Part shown: positions 5,941-11,220 of the stretch, piece by piece | Layout: every line of letters begins with the position of its first letter | Numbering within the stretch: position 1 is the stretch's first letter | DNA from: Verrucomicrobiota bacterium | GTDB taxonomy: Bacteria; Verrucomicrobiota; Verrucomicrobiae; Chthoniobacterales; UBA10450 | NCBI GenBank assembly: GCA_005887855.1 | Contig: VBQB01000100.1 | Coordinates: forward strand, 1 to 11,220 | Length of the DNA stretch: 11,220 nucleotides | Reading direction: 5' to 3' | Made by a program: the position numbers and the translations under genes | The notes under the pieces: generated by a model | The model's input: the letters and a program-made list of their open reading frames with translations, nothing else | Databases searched by the model: none | Told to the model about the DNA's origin: nothing

Positions 5941-6366
5941 ATGCCATTGATGCCGAAACGCGTGAAGTATCGCAAGTCGCAGCGAGGAAGTCGCAAGGGG
6001 ACAGCTTCGCGCAATCTCAGGATCGATTTTGGTGAGTTCGGTCTGCAGACGCTCGAGCGCGCCTGGATCACGAACACCCAGCTGGAAGCTGCGCGTGTGG
6101 CCCTTACTCGCAACATGAAGCGCAAAGGCAAATTGTGGATCCGCATCTTTCCGGATAAATCGGTGACCTCTCGCCCGCCAGAAACGCGCATGGGCAAGGG
6201 GAAAGGTCAACCCGAATACTGGGTCGCCACGGTGCGACCCGGAAACATTTTGTTTGAACTGGACGGCGTGACCGAGTCAGTTGCGCGTGAATCTCTTCGG
6301 CTGGCGGCTGACAAATTGCCGGTGCGTACGAAGTTTCTCACGCGACACCACGTCGCCTCTGCTTAA
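5941..6366 (+). CDS. rplP: 50S ribosomal protein L16
   Basis: L16 is a late-assembly 50S protein near the A site that helps position tRNA. The 141 residues are normal for the family. Motifs are [13 protein letters not shown] at the N-terminus, [59 protein letters not shown] (containing the arginine of the RMGKGKG loop) and [16 protein letters not shown]. The start is ATG 5941. It is preceded by AAGGA at 5930-5934 with a 6-nt spacer, one of only two textbook Shine-Dalgarno sites in the window. The 12-nt gap after rpsC and the 7-nt gap to rpmC fit operonic expression. Confidence 0.98.
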   Translation: MPLMPKRVKYRKSQRGSRKGTASRNLRIDFGEFGLQTLERAWITNTQLEAARVALTRNMKRKGKLWIRIFPDKSVTSRPPETRMGKGKGQPEYWVATVRPGNILFELDGVTESVARESLRLAADKLPVRTKFLTRHHVASA

Positions 6367-6373
6367 AGAACCA

Positions 6374-6577
6374 ATGAAGATCAAGGAAATTGTTGAAATG
6401 AGCATGGACGAGTTGCTGACGAAGAGACGCGACTTGCGCCAGGAGAGCCTGCATCTCCGTTTGCAACAGCAGAGCGGCCAGCTCGAGCAGCCGAGCAGGC
6501 TGCGTTTGTTGCGGCGCGATGTTGCCCGCATTGAAACAGTGCTCTCGCAGCGCGAAAAACAGACTGACAAGAAGTAA
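6374..6577 (+). CDS. rpmC: 50S ribosomal protein L29
   Basis: L29 is a small helical protein near the exit tunnel that neighbours L23. The 67-residue product begins [25 protein letters not shown] and contains the conserved [28 protein letters not shown] (residues 35-62), a two-helix hairpin. The frame is open upstream to 6281, but that part overlaps rplP. The ATG at 6374 gives the standard N-terminus. There is no clear Shine-Dalgarno sequence (AAAGAACCA precedes the ATG). The relatively Gln-rich first helix turn (LRLQQQSGQ) is within family variation. Confidence 0.95.
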   Translation: MKIKEIVEMSMDELLTKRRDLRQESLHLRLQQQSGQLEQPSRLRLLRRDVARIETVLSQREKQTDKK

Positions 6578-6581
6578 ATTT

Positions 6582-6884
6582 ATGATTGAGCAAGATCAAC
6601 ATTTGTCACCTAAACCGCCGCCGCTGCCCGCGTCCGTTACCCGGGCTTCGCGCAAGACGCGCACCGGTGAAGTGATTTCGAGTAGCATGAATAAGACGAT
6701 TGTAGTGAGGACAGTCACACGTGTGCCGCATCCGAAGTTCGGGAAAATCGTCAACCAGAAGAAAAAGTTTTACGCGCATGACGAAGAGAACAAGGCGAAA
6801 CCCGGCGACACAGTGCGCATTATGGAAACGCGCCCACTGAGCAAACTGAAGCGCTGGCGATTGGTGGAGGTTGTCCAGAAATAA
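6582..6884 (+). CDS. rpsQ: 30S ribosomal protein S17 with a Pro-rich N-terminal extension
   Basis: S17 is an OB-fold protein that binds 16S rRNA early in 30S assembly. The OB core is clear: [34 protein letters not shown], then [38 protein letters not shown]. At 100 residues it exceeds E. coli S17 (84). The extra part is an N-terminal segment of about 22 residues ([20 protein letters not shown]). The ATG at 6582 follows the rpmC stop by 4 nt (TAAATTTATG). A shorter start would need an ATG or GTG nearer the core, and none lies before the RKTRTG motif, so the extension is probably translated. A 34-nt gap follows, where E. coli separates the S10 and spc operons. Confidence 0.96.
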   Translation: MIEQDQHLSPKPPPLPASVTRASRKTRTGEVISSSMNKTIVVRTVTRVPHPKFGKIVNQKKKFYAHDEENKAKPGDTVRIMETRPLSKLKRWRLVEVVQK

Positions 6885-6918
6885 GTCCGAAATGATTCGC
6901 GAATAAATTGTCGATCCT

Positions 6919-7284
6919 ATGGTGCAAATTCGATCCAGACTTGATGTGGCGGATAACAGCGGCGCGCGCATGGCGACGATGATCGGAGTTATCGGCAAGG
7001 GGACGCTTTATGCCGGAATCGGCGATGTGATCACAGCGAACGTGAAAGAAGCGAGCGCAACCGGGACGGTAAAAAAGGGTGAAGTCGTGCGGGCGGTTCT
7101 CGTTCGCACCAAGCAACCGATCCGGCGCGAAGATGGCTCTCTGCTGCGCTTCGATAACAATGCCATCGTGATTATCGACAAAGATTTGAATCCGCGCGGC
7201 ACGCGCATTTTCGGGCCAGTAGCGCGTGAATTGCGCGAGCGTAATTTCATGAAAATTGTCTCCCTTGCTCCGGAAGTGTTATGA
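6919..7284 (+). CDS. rplN: 50S ribosomal protein L14
   Basis: L14 is a beta-barrel 50S protein that forms part of an intersubunit bridge and is the docking site of the silencing factor RsfS. The 121 residues contain [14 protein letters not shown] (6-19), [30 protein letters not shown], the [16 protein letters not shown] segment and the invariant [16 protein letters not shown] followed by [13 protein letters not shown]. The start is ATG 6919, after a 34-nt gap without a Shine-Dalgarno sequence. The gap holds a 10-bp palindrome (ATTCGCGAAT, 6895-6904) of unknown meaning and no convincing promoter. The end overlaps rplX as ATGA. Confidence 0.98.
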   Translation: MVQIRSRLDVADNSGARMATMIGVIGKGTLYAGIGDVITANVKEASATGTVKKGEVVRAVLVRTKQPIRREDGSLLRFDNNAIVIIDKDLNPRGTRIFGPVARELRERNFMKIVSLAPEVL

Positions 7285-7571
7285 ACCGCGTTAAGTGTCA
7301 CGTAAAGAAAGGCGACCACGTCGAGGTTATCTCCGGGAATTTTCGAGGTTCCTCAGGGAAAATCCTCGCAGTGCTTCCGCATAAGCAGCGTGTGTTTGTC
7401 GAAGGGGTGCGCATTATTAAGAAGCACCTCCGGAAGTCGCAGGACAATCCGAGTGGCAAGATCGCGGAACGTGAAGGTCCGATTCACATTTCTAACGTGA
7501 AATTGATCGAGCGGGCCGGGAAGATGGTGAAGGAAAAAAAGAAAGGCGAAACGGCCAAAACCGAAGCCTGA
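7281..7571 (+). CDS. rplX: 50S ribosomal protein L24
   Basis: L24 is an assembly-initiator protein of the 50S subunit located near the tunnel exit. The 96 residues carry the KOW motif in [29 protein letters not shown] (residues 5-33), then [16 protein letters not shown], the [18 protein letters not shown] segment and a Lys-rich C-terminus ([13 protein letters not shown]). It starts within the rplN stop (ATGA overlap), implying translational coupling. It ends 1 nt before rplE. Length is normal (E. coli 104). Confidence 0.97.
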   Translation: MNRVKCHVKKGDHVEVISGNFRGSSGKILAVLPHKQRVFVEGVRIIKKHLRKSQDNPSGKIAEREGPIHISNVKLIERAGKMVKEKKKGETAKTEA

Positions 7572-7572
7572 A

Positions 7573-8148
7573 ATGGAAAACGAATTTTACCGCGATTACA
7601 AAGAGCGCGTCATGCCGGCGCTGCAGAAGCAGCATGGCTACAAAAACGTCCACCAGATTCCAAAGGTTGAGAAAGTAGTGATTAACACTTCGGTTGGCTC
7701 GCAATCGGACGTGAAGCAGGCCTTGGAGGAGGCCAAGGCGGAGCTTGCCTTGATCACGGGACAGCGCCCGGTGGAAACACTGGCCAAGAAAAGCATTTCG
7801 AATTTCAAATTGCGAAAATCGCAGGCAATCGGTGCCAAGGTGACGTTACGTGGCAAACGCATGTACGAGTTCCTCGAGCGCTTCATCAAAGCAGCGCTTC
7901 CGCGCATTCGCGATTTTCGCGGCGTGTCACCCCGCTGCTTTGACGAGCACGGCAACTACACGCTCGGAATTTCCGATCAATCGATTTTTCCTGAGGTCGA
8001 GCTCGATAAAATCAAGCGCAACATCGGATTTGATGTTACTATCGTCACAACGGCGGAGACAGACGAGGAAGCCAAATCGCTTTTGAGCGAAATGGGAATG
8101 CCGTTCAGCGACCGGGCAAGGAAGCCCGCCGCGCAAGCTACTGCCTGA
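7573..8148 (+). CDS. rplE: 50S ribosomal protein L5
   Basis: L5 binds 5S rRNA in the central protuberance and contacts P-site tRNA. The 191 residues include YRDYKERVMPALQKQHGYKN, PKVEKVVINTSVG (30-42), KKSISNFKLRKSQAIGAKVTLRG (72-94), DFRGVSPRCFDEHGNYTLGISDQSIFPE (114-141) and KRNIGFDVTIVTTAETDEEAKSLL. The last 12 residues are an Ala/Arg/Lys-rich addition compared with E. coli (179). The start ATG lies 1 nt after the rplX stop. Normally rpsN (S14) would follow. Here only 5 nt separate it from rpsH, so no S14 gene is present at its usual place. Confidence 0.98.
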   Translation: MENEFYRDYKERVMPALQKQHGYKNVHQIPKVEKVVINTSVGSQSDVKQALEEAKAELALITGQRPVETLAKKSISNFKLRKSQAIGAKVTLRGKRMYEFLERFIKAALPRIRDFRGVSPRCFDEHGNYTLGISDQSIFPEVELDKIKRNIGFDVTIVTTAETDEEAKSLLSEMGMPFSDRARKPAAQATA

Positions 8149-8153
8149 TTGTC

Positions 8154-8552
8154 ATGAGCACTGTTACTGATCCAATTGCCGATCTTCTGGCGCGTGTCCG
8201 CAACGGCACGCGTGCGCAAAAGGCCGAGATGTTCGTTCCATACTCGAAGATCAAGGCGGAGATTGCCCGCATCTTGAAGGATGAGGGGTACATCTCGGAC
8301 TATTCGATCGACACGACCGCCGCGCATCCGCGTATTAAGATCACGAACAAACTCGTGAACCGTTCGAGTGCGATCGCTGGACTGCGACGGGTGAGCCGGC
8401 CAGGATTGCGTCGTTACGTCGGGGCGGACGAGATCCCACGAGTCCTCGGTGGAATGGGGTTGGCGATTCTTTCTACGCCGCGCGGTGTTTTGTCGGGCCG
8501 CGAAGCCAGGAAACAGAAAGTCGGTGGCGAATTACTCGCTTACGTTTGGTAG
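8154..8552 (+). CDS. rpsH: 30S ribosomal protein S8
   Basis: S8 is a central 16S rRNA-binding assembly protein and, in E. coli, the translational repressor of the spc operon. The 132 residues match the family. Evidence includes the N-terminal TDPIADLLARVRNGT, VPYSKIKAEIARILKDEGYI, RVSRPGLRRYVGADEIPRVLGGMGLAILSTPRGVLSGREARKQKVGGELLAYVW. The ATG at 8154 follows rplE by 5 nt (TTGTC), with no Shine-Dalgarno sequence. The E. coli S8 target sits around the rplX-rplE junction. Here that junction is only 1 nt, and I could not identify an S8-site-like structure. Confidence 0.98.
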   Translation: MSTVTDPIADLLARVRNGTRAQKAEMFVPYSKIKAEIARILKDEGYISDYSIDTTAAHPRIKITNKLVNRSSAIAGLRRVSRPGLRRYVGADEIPRVLGGMGLAILSTPRGVLSGREARKQKVGGELLAYVW

Positions 8553-8559
8553 TTCGTTT

Positions 8560-9099
8560 ATGTCACGAATCGGAAATACGGCGGTCGAGATCCCAGAGAA
8601 AGTCAAAGTCAGCATCGACAGTGACGGCGCGGTCTCCGTGGAGGGACCGAAGGGGAAGCTGAATTGGAAGCTGCCGCGCGACATCAAAGCAAGCGTGAAG
8701 GACAATCGCGTCTCGGTCGTGCGCGAAGCAGAGACGCGCGGCGTGAAAGCGTTACATGGACTTTCCCGCAGCCTCGTGCACAACATGGTGCAGGGCGTCA
8801 GCGAAGGCTTCAGCAAACAACTCGAGATCGAAGGAGTCGGTTTTAAGGCTGCAGTGCAGGGATCGACACTCAATTTGAGCCTGGGTTTTTCCCACCCGAT
8901 TCCATTTTCGATTCCGAAGGAAATCAAAGTTACCGTTGCGGATAATACCAAGATAACGATCCAGGGCATCGACAAAAAATTAGTTGGCCAGGTGGCGGCG
9001 GATATCCGCCGTTTTTATCCGCCGGAGCCGTACAAGGGCAAAGGGGTTCGTTACGCGGGCGAGCAGATTCGTCGCAAGGAAGGCAAGACTGTTCAGTAA
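8560..9099 (+). CDS. rplF: 50S ribosomal protein L6
   Basis: L6 is a two-domain protein near the factor-binding site of the 50S subunit. The 179 residues start [17 protein letters not shown] and show [12 protein letters not shown] in the first domain. The second contains [57 protein letters not shown] and the invariant [24 protein letters not shown] at the end. The frame is open upstream to 8449, but that lies in rpsH. The ATG at 8560, after TAGTTCGTTT, gives the family start. There is no Shine-Dalgarno sequence. Length is standard (E. coli 177). Confidence 0.98.
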   Translation: MSRIGNTAVEIPEKVKVSIDSDGAVSVEGPKGKLNWKLPRDIKASVKDNRVSVVREAETRGVKALHGLSRSLVHNMVQGVSEGFSKQLEIEGVGFKAAVQGSTLNLSLGFSHPIPFSIPKEIKVTVADNTKITIQGIDKKLVGQVAADIRRFYPPEPYKGKGVRYAGEQIRRKEGKTVQ

Positions 9100-9101
9100 T
9101 T

Positions 9102-9464
9102 ATGGTGACGACTCGTAAGCTCGCGCGTCAGCGCGTCCATCAGCGGATCAGAAAAAGAGTTGCCGGCACAGCGGAGCGGCCTCGACTGGCTGTTCATTTT
9201 TCCGGCAAGCATGTTTACGCGCAAGTTGTCGATGATGACGCTGGCTCGACCCTGGCTGCGGCATCGACGGCCGAGCGCTCCTTATTTGCGAAAAACAAGT
9301 CCGCGGCCAACCGCGCAGCCGCGGAACAGATCGGCAAAGCAATTGCGGAACGCTTGCTCGCGAAGAAACTCGATCGAGTCGTTTTTGATCGTGGCGGATT
9401 TCTTTATCACGGAAAGGTGAAAGCTTTGGCGGATGCGGCGCGCGCAGGCGGCTTAAAGTTTTAA
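9102..9464 (+). CDS. rplR: 50S ribosomal protein L18
   Basis: L18 binds 5S rRNA with L5 and anchors it in the central protuberance. The 120 residues show the basic N-terminus [41 protein letters not shown], then [52 protein letters not shown], which is the family C-terminal core. ATG 9102 lies 2 nt after the rplF stop (TAATTATG), with no Shine-Dalgarno sequence. Length is typical (E. coli 117). Confidence 0.97.
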   Translation: MVTTRKLARQRVHQRIRKRVAGTAERPRLAVHFSGKHVYAQVVDDDAGSTLAAASTAERSLFAKNKSAANRAAAEQIGKAIAERLLAKKLDRVVFDRGGFLYHGKVKALADAARAGGLKF

Positions 9465-9467
9465 TTT

Positions 9468-10019
9468 ATGGCACAAATGACCTCAGGCAGGCGGCCAGAC
9501 TCGCGCAACCCCGACAGGACTCCCGCGGCAAGGGGCGATACGACCGAGAAAGTCGTTTTCATCAACCGCTGCGCGAAGGTGGTAAAGGGCGGGCGGCGTT
9601 TTAGTTTTAGCGCATTGATTGTGGCCGGAGACCACGATGGAAAGGTCGGATGCGGATTTGGCAAGGCGAATGAAGTTTCGGAAGCCATTCGGAAAGCCTC
9701 CGAGGCGGCGCGCAAATCGATGGAGAAAGTTTCATTGTACGAAAATACGATCCCACACGAGACAATCGGGAATTACGGCGGTGGTCGCGTCTTGTTGCGG
9801 CCTGCTTCGCCGGGTACGGGGGTGATTGCTGGCGGCGGAGTGCGCGCGGTGGTTGAAGCAGCTGGGATTCGCGATGTGCTCGCGAAATCGCTTGACTCAA
9901 GCAATCACGCAAATGTAGTCAAAGCCACGATTGAAGCGCTTCGGGCACTGCGCCGGCGTGATGAAATCTTGAAAGTCCGCGGAATTCGGTCGAGCGACGG
10001 AAAGGGCGAACAATCATGA
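9468..10019 (+). CDS. rpsE: 30S ribosomal protein S5
   Basis: S5 shapes decoding fidelity and helps unwind mRNA at the entry channel together with S3 and S4. The 183 residues contain the double-stranded-RNA-binding-like domain ([51 protein letters not shown], residues 27-77) and the second domain with [39 protein letters not shown] and [15 protein letters not shown]. The N-terminus has about 25 polar, Arg-rich residues before the core, somewhat longer than E. coli S5. The start is ATG 9468 at a TAATTTATG junction. The end overlaps rplO by 4 nt, leaving no room for rpmD (L30), which commonly sits here. Confidence 0.98.
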   Translation: MAQMTSGRRPDSRNPDRTPAARGDTTEKVVFINRCAKVVKGGRRFSFSALIVAGDHDGKVGCGFGKANEVSEAIRKASEAARKSMEKVSLYENTIPHETIGNYGGGRVLLRPASPGTGVIAGGGVRAVVEAAGIRDVLAKSLDSSNHANVVKATIEALRALRRRDEILKVRGIRSSDGKGEQS

Positions 10020-10615
10020 TGCGTCTTCATAATTTGCGTCCGCGCCCCGGTTCACGACATCGCGTCAAACGGCTTGGTTGTGGTGAAAGTTCCGGGCACG
10101 GAAAGACCAGCGGCAAGGGTCATAAAGGACAGAAAGCGCGTTCTGGCGGTAGCATCCGGCTCGGATTCGAAGGCGGGCAAATGCCGCTGATTCGGCGGTT
10201 GCCAAAACGTGGATTTAACAACGCCGCCTTTCACAAGCACTATGCGATCGTGAACCTTGAAGATCTCAATGAGTTTAAGGCTGGAACAGTTGTGAACGAA
10301 AAGCTGCTGCGGGAATCGAGTCTGGTCCGCGGCCATTTTGTGGGGATAAAAATCCTTGGCGACGGCGAATTGAAGCACGGCCTGAAGGTGGAAGCCGACA
10401 AAGTCAGTGCGGGCGCCCGCGAAAAAATAGAGAAAGCTGGCGGAACGATCACTTTGCGCGAGAGGCCAATGCGAGACGAAACGGCCCCGCGTGAGGATGT
10501 CGATCTAGCTGCGCAGGAAACGCCGCACGAGCCGAGCGCGAAAAAGGGATCTACAAGCAAAACGCGGGCTAAATCAAAATCGCGGCCGAAAAAGAAAACG
10601 TCACGGGAGAGCTAG
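10016..10615 (+). CDS. rplO: 50S ribosomal protein L15 with a C-terminal extension
   Basis: L15 is a 50S assembly protein that reaches into the 23S rRNA core. Signatures are [22 protein letters not shown], the Gly/Lys-rich [20 protein letters not shown] (26-45), [18 protein letters not shown] (50-67), and [23 protein letters not shown] near the end of the conserved part. The core finishes near residue 150, compared with 144 in E. coli. A further tail of about 49 residues, first acidic and then Lys/Ser/Arg-rich ([20 protein letters not shown]), brings it to 199. The start could be either ATG of the ATGATG at 10016-10021. The first overlaps the rpsE stop as ATGA. The second would fit the usual MRLH start and shorten the protein by one residue. 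Confidence 0.97.
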   Translation: MMRLHNLRPRPGSRHRVKRLGCGESSGHGKTSGKGHKGQKARSGGSIRLGFEGGQMPLIRRLPKRGFNNAAFHKHYAIVNLEDLNEFKAGTVVNEKLLRESSLVRGHFVGIKILGDGELKHGLKVEADKVSAGAREKIEKAGGTITLRERPMRDETAPREDVDLAAQETPHEPSAKKGSTSKTRAKSKSRPKKKTSRES

Positions 10616-10646
10616 CGCTCGGCGTGCGATGTTCGAAATTTAGCGG

Positions 10647-11220
10647 ATGGTTTCGGCGTTCCTAAATTCGGTCAAGATACCGGAGTTGCGCCGGCGTATT
10701 TTGTTTACGTTGGCGGTCATCGTGATTGTGCGTTTAGGCGCAGCGATCACGACTCCAGGAGTCAACCAGGCTGTATTGCAGGAATGGTTCCGCACATCCT
10801 TGAGCGAGCGAACCGGTGGCGGTGTTGCGGCGCTTTTCAATTTGTTCAGCGGCGGCGCGCTGGAAAATTGCGCGGTCTTCTCCCTGGGCATTATGCCTTA
10901 TATCAGCGCTTCCATCATGATGCAGTTGCTGACTGCGGTGATTCCGCAGCTTGGGAGGATGGCGCGCGAAGATGGTGGACGACAGAAGATCATGCAGCTG
11001 ACACGTTACGCGACAGTCGCGCTCTGCCTTTTCCAAGGCTATCTGCTGGCGGTATCATTTCAGCATCCGGAATCGTATCACACGATGCTGCCGGGGATCA
11101 CGGACACAATCCGGAGCCTCGGTATTCCACTGGTGGATGACCTTGGCTGGACGTTTCGGATTGTGACGGTGATTTCCTTGACGACCGGCACACTTTTCTT
11201 GATGTGGCTCGGCGATCAAA
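10647..11220 (+). CDS. secY: Protein translocase subunit SecY, N-terminal part (3' end outside window)
   Basis: SecY is the channel subunit of the Sec translocon in the inner membrane. The 191 visible residues start MVSAFLNSVKIPELRRRILFT and show TM1 (about 18-35, followed by TTPGVN), the plug region with LFNLFSGGALENCAVFSLGIMPYISASIMMQLLTAVIPQL (63-102, spanning TM2), the basic cytosolic loop GGRQKIMQLTRYAT, TM3 (about 120-137) and TM4 (about 168-188), where the window ends. The ATG at 10647 gives the family N-terminus. It follows a 31-nt gap after rplO that holds a 4-codon open frame (ATG 10629, stop 10641-10643) in the same frame. There is no Shine-Dalgarno sequence. Position after rplO matches the spc operon. 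Confidence 0.97.
   Translation, partial: MVSAFLNSVKIPELRRRILFTLAVIVIVRLGAAITTPGVNQAVLQEWFRTSLSERTGGGVAALFNLFSGGALENCAVFSLGIMPYISASIMMQLLTAVIPQLGRMAREDGGRQKIMQLTRYATVALCLFQGYLLAVSFQHPESYHTMLPGITDTIRSLGIPLVDDLGWTFRIVTVISLTTGTLFLMWLGDQ

Noticed and set aside
6885..6918. Promoter for a separate spc operon in the rpsQ-rplN gap
   Set aside because: TAAATT resembles a -10 box, but no -35-like element lies at suitable spacing. The ATTCGCGAAT palindrome alone is not enough.

Overview
This window is a bacterial ribosomal-protein supercluster on the + strand. It runs from the 3' end of fusA (elongation factor G) through the S10 and spc gene sets into the 5' part of secY. The order is fusA(3' part)-rpsJ-rplC-rplD-rplW-rplB-rpsS-[non-ribosomal passenger gene]-rplV-rpsC-rplP-rpmC-rpsQ-rplN-rplX-rplE-rpsH-rplF-rplR-rpsE-rplO-secY(5' part). 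Most genes are 1-12 nt apart or overlap by 4 nt, so the stretch is probably transcribed as one or a few long messages. No tRNA, rRNA, IS element or CRISPR array is visible.

The proteins suggest a Verrucomicrobia-type bacterium, possibly a soil lineage near Chthoniobacterales. The clues are the L4 N-terminus, the L2 C-terminal [18 protein letters not shown] segment, the EF-G C-terminus with [11 protein letters not shown], moderate GC, scarce Shine-Dalgarno sequences and a TTTTCGA heptamer repeat. This placement comes from recalled family resemblance and was not tested by a search.

Region by region: 1-954 is the end of EF-G, overlapping the GTG start of rpsJ with no tuf and no S10 leader between them. 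951-3957 is the first half of the S10 set (S10, L3, L4, L23, L2, S19). 3958-4746 is the unusual segment: a (TTTTCGA)x4 repeat, a perfect palindrome touching a start codon, a putative exported coiled-coil/beta-domain protein gene whose halves lie in two frames, then a GC-rich hairpin. 4747-6884 holds L22, S3, L16, L29 and S17. 6919-10615 is the spc-type set (L14, L24, L5, S8, L6, L18, S5, L15), without rpsN (S14) between rplE and rpsH and without rpmD (L30) between rpsE and rplO. 10647 to the end encodes the SecY N-terminus.

The genes supply subunits of both ribosomal subunits, the translocation GTPase and the membrane channel that receives nascent chains. The points most worth attention are the frame-disrupted passenger gene inside the S10 set, an apparent 17-residue internal deletion in L2, the near absence of Shine-Dalgarno sequences with recurring TAATTTATG-like junctions, and the missing S14 and L30 genes. 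I see no new defence or mobile system. The passenger gene is the only candidate for something poorly described.
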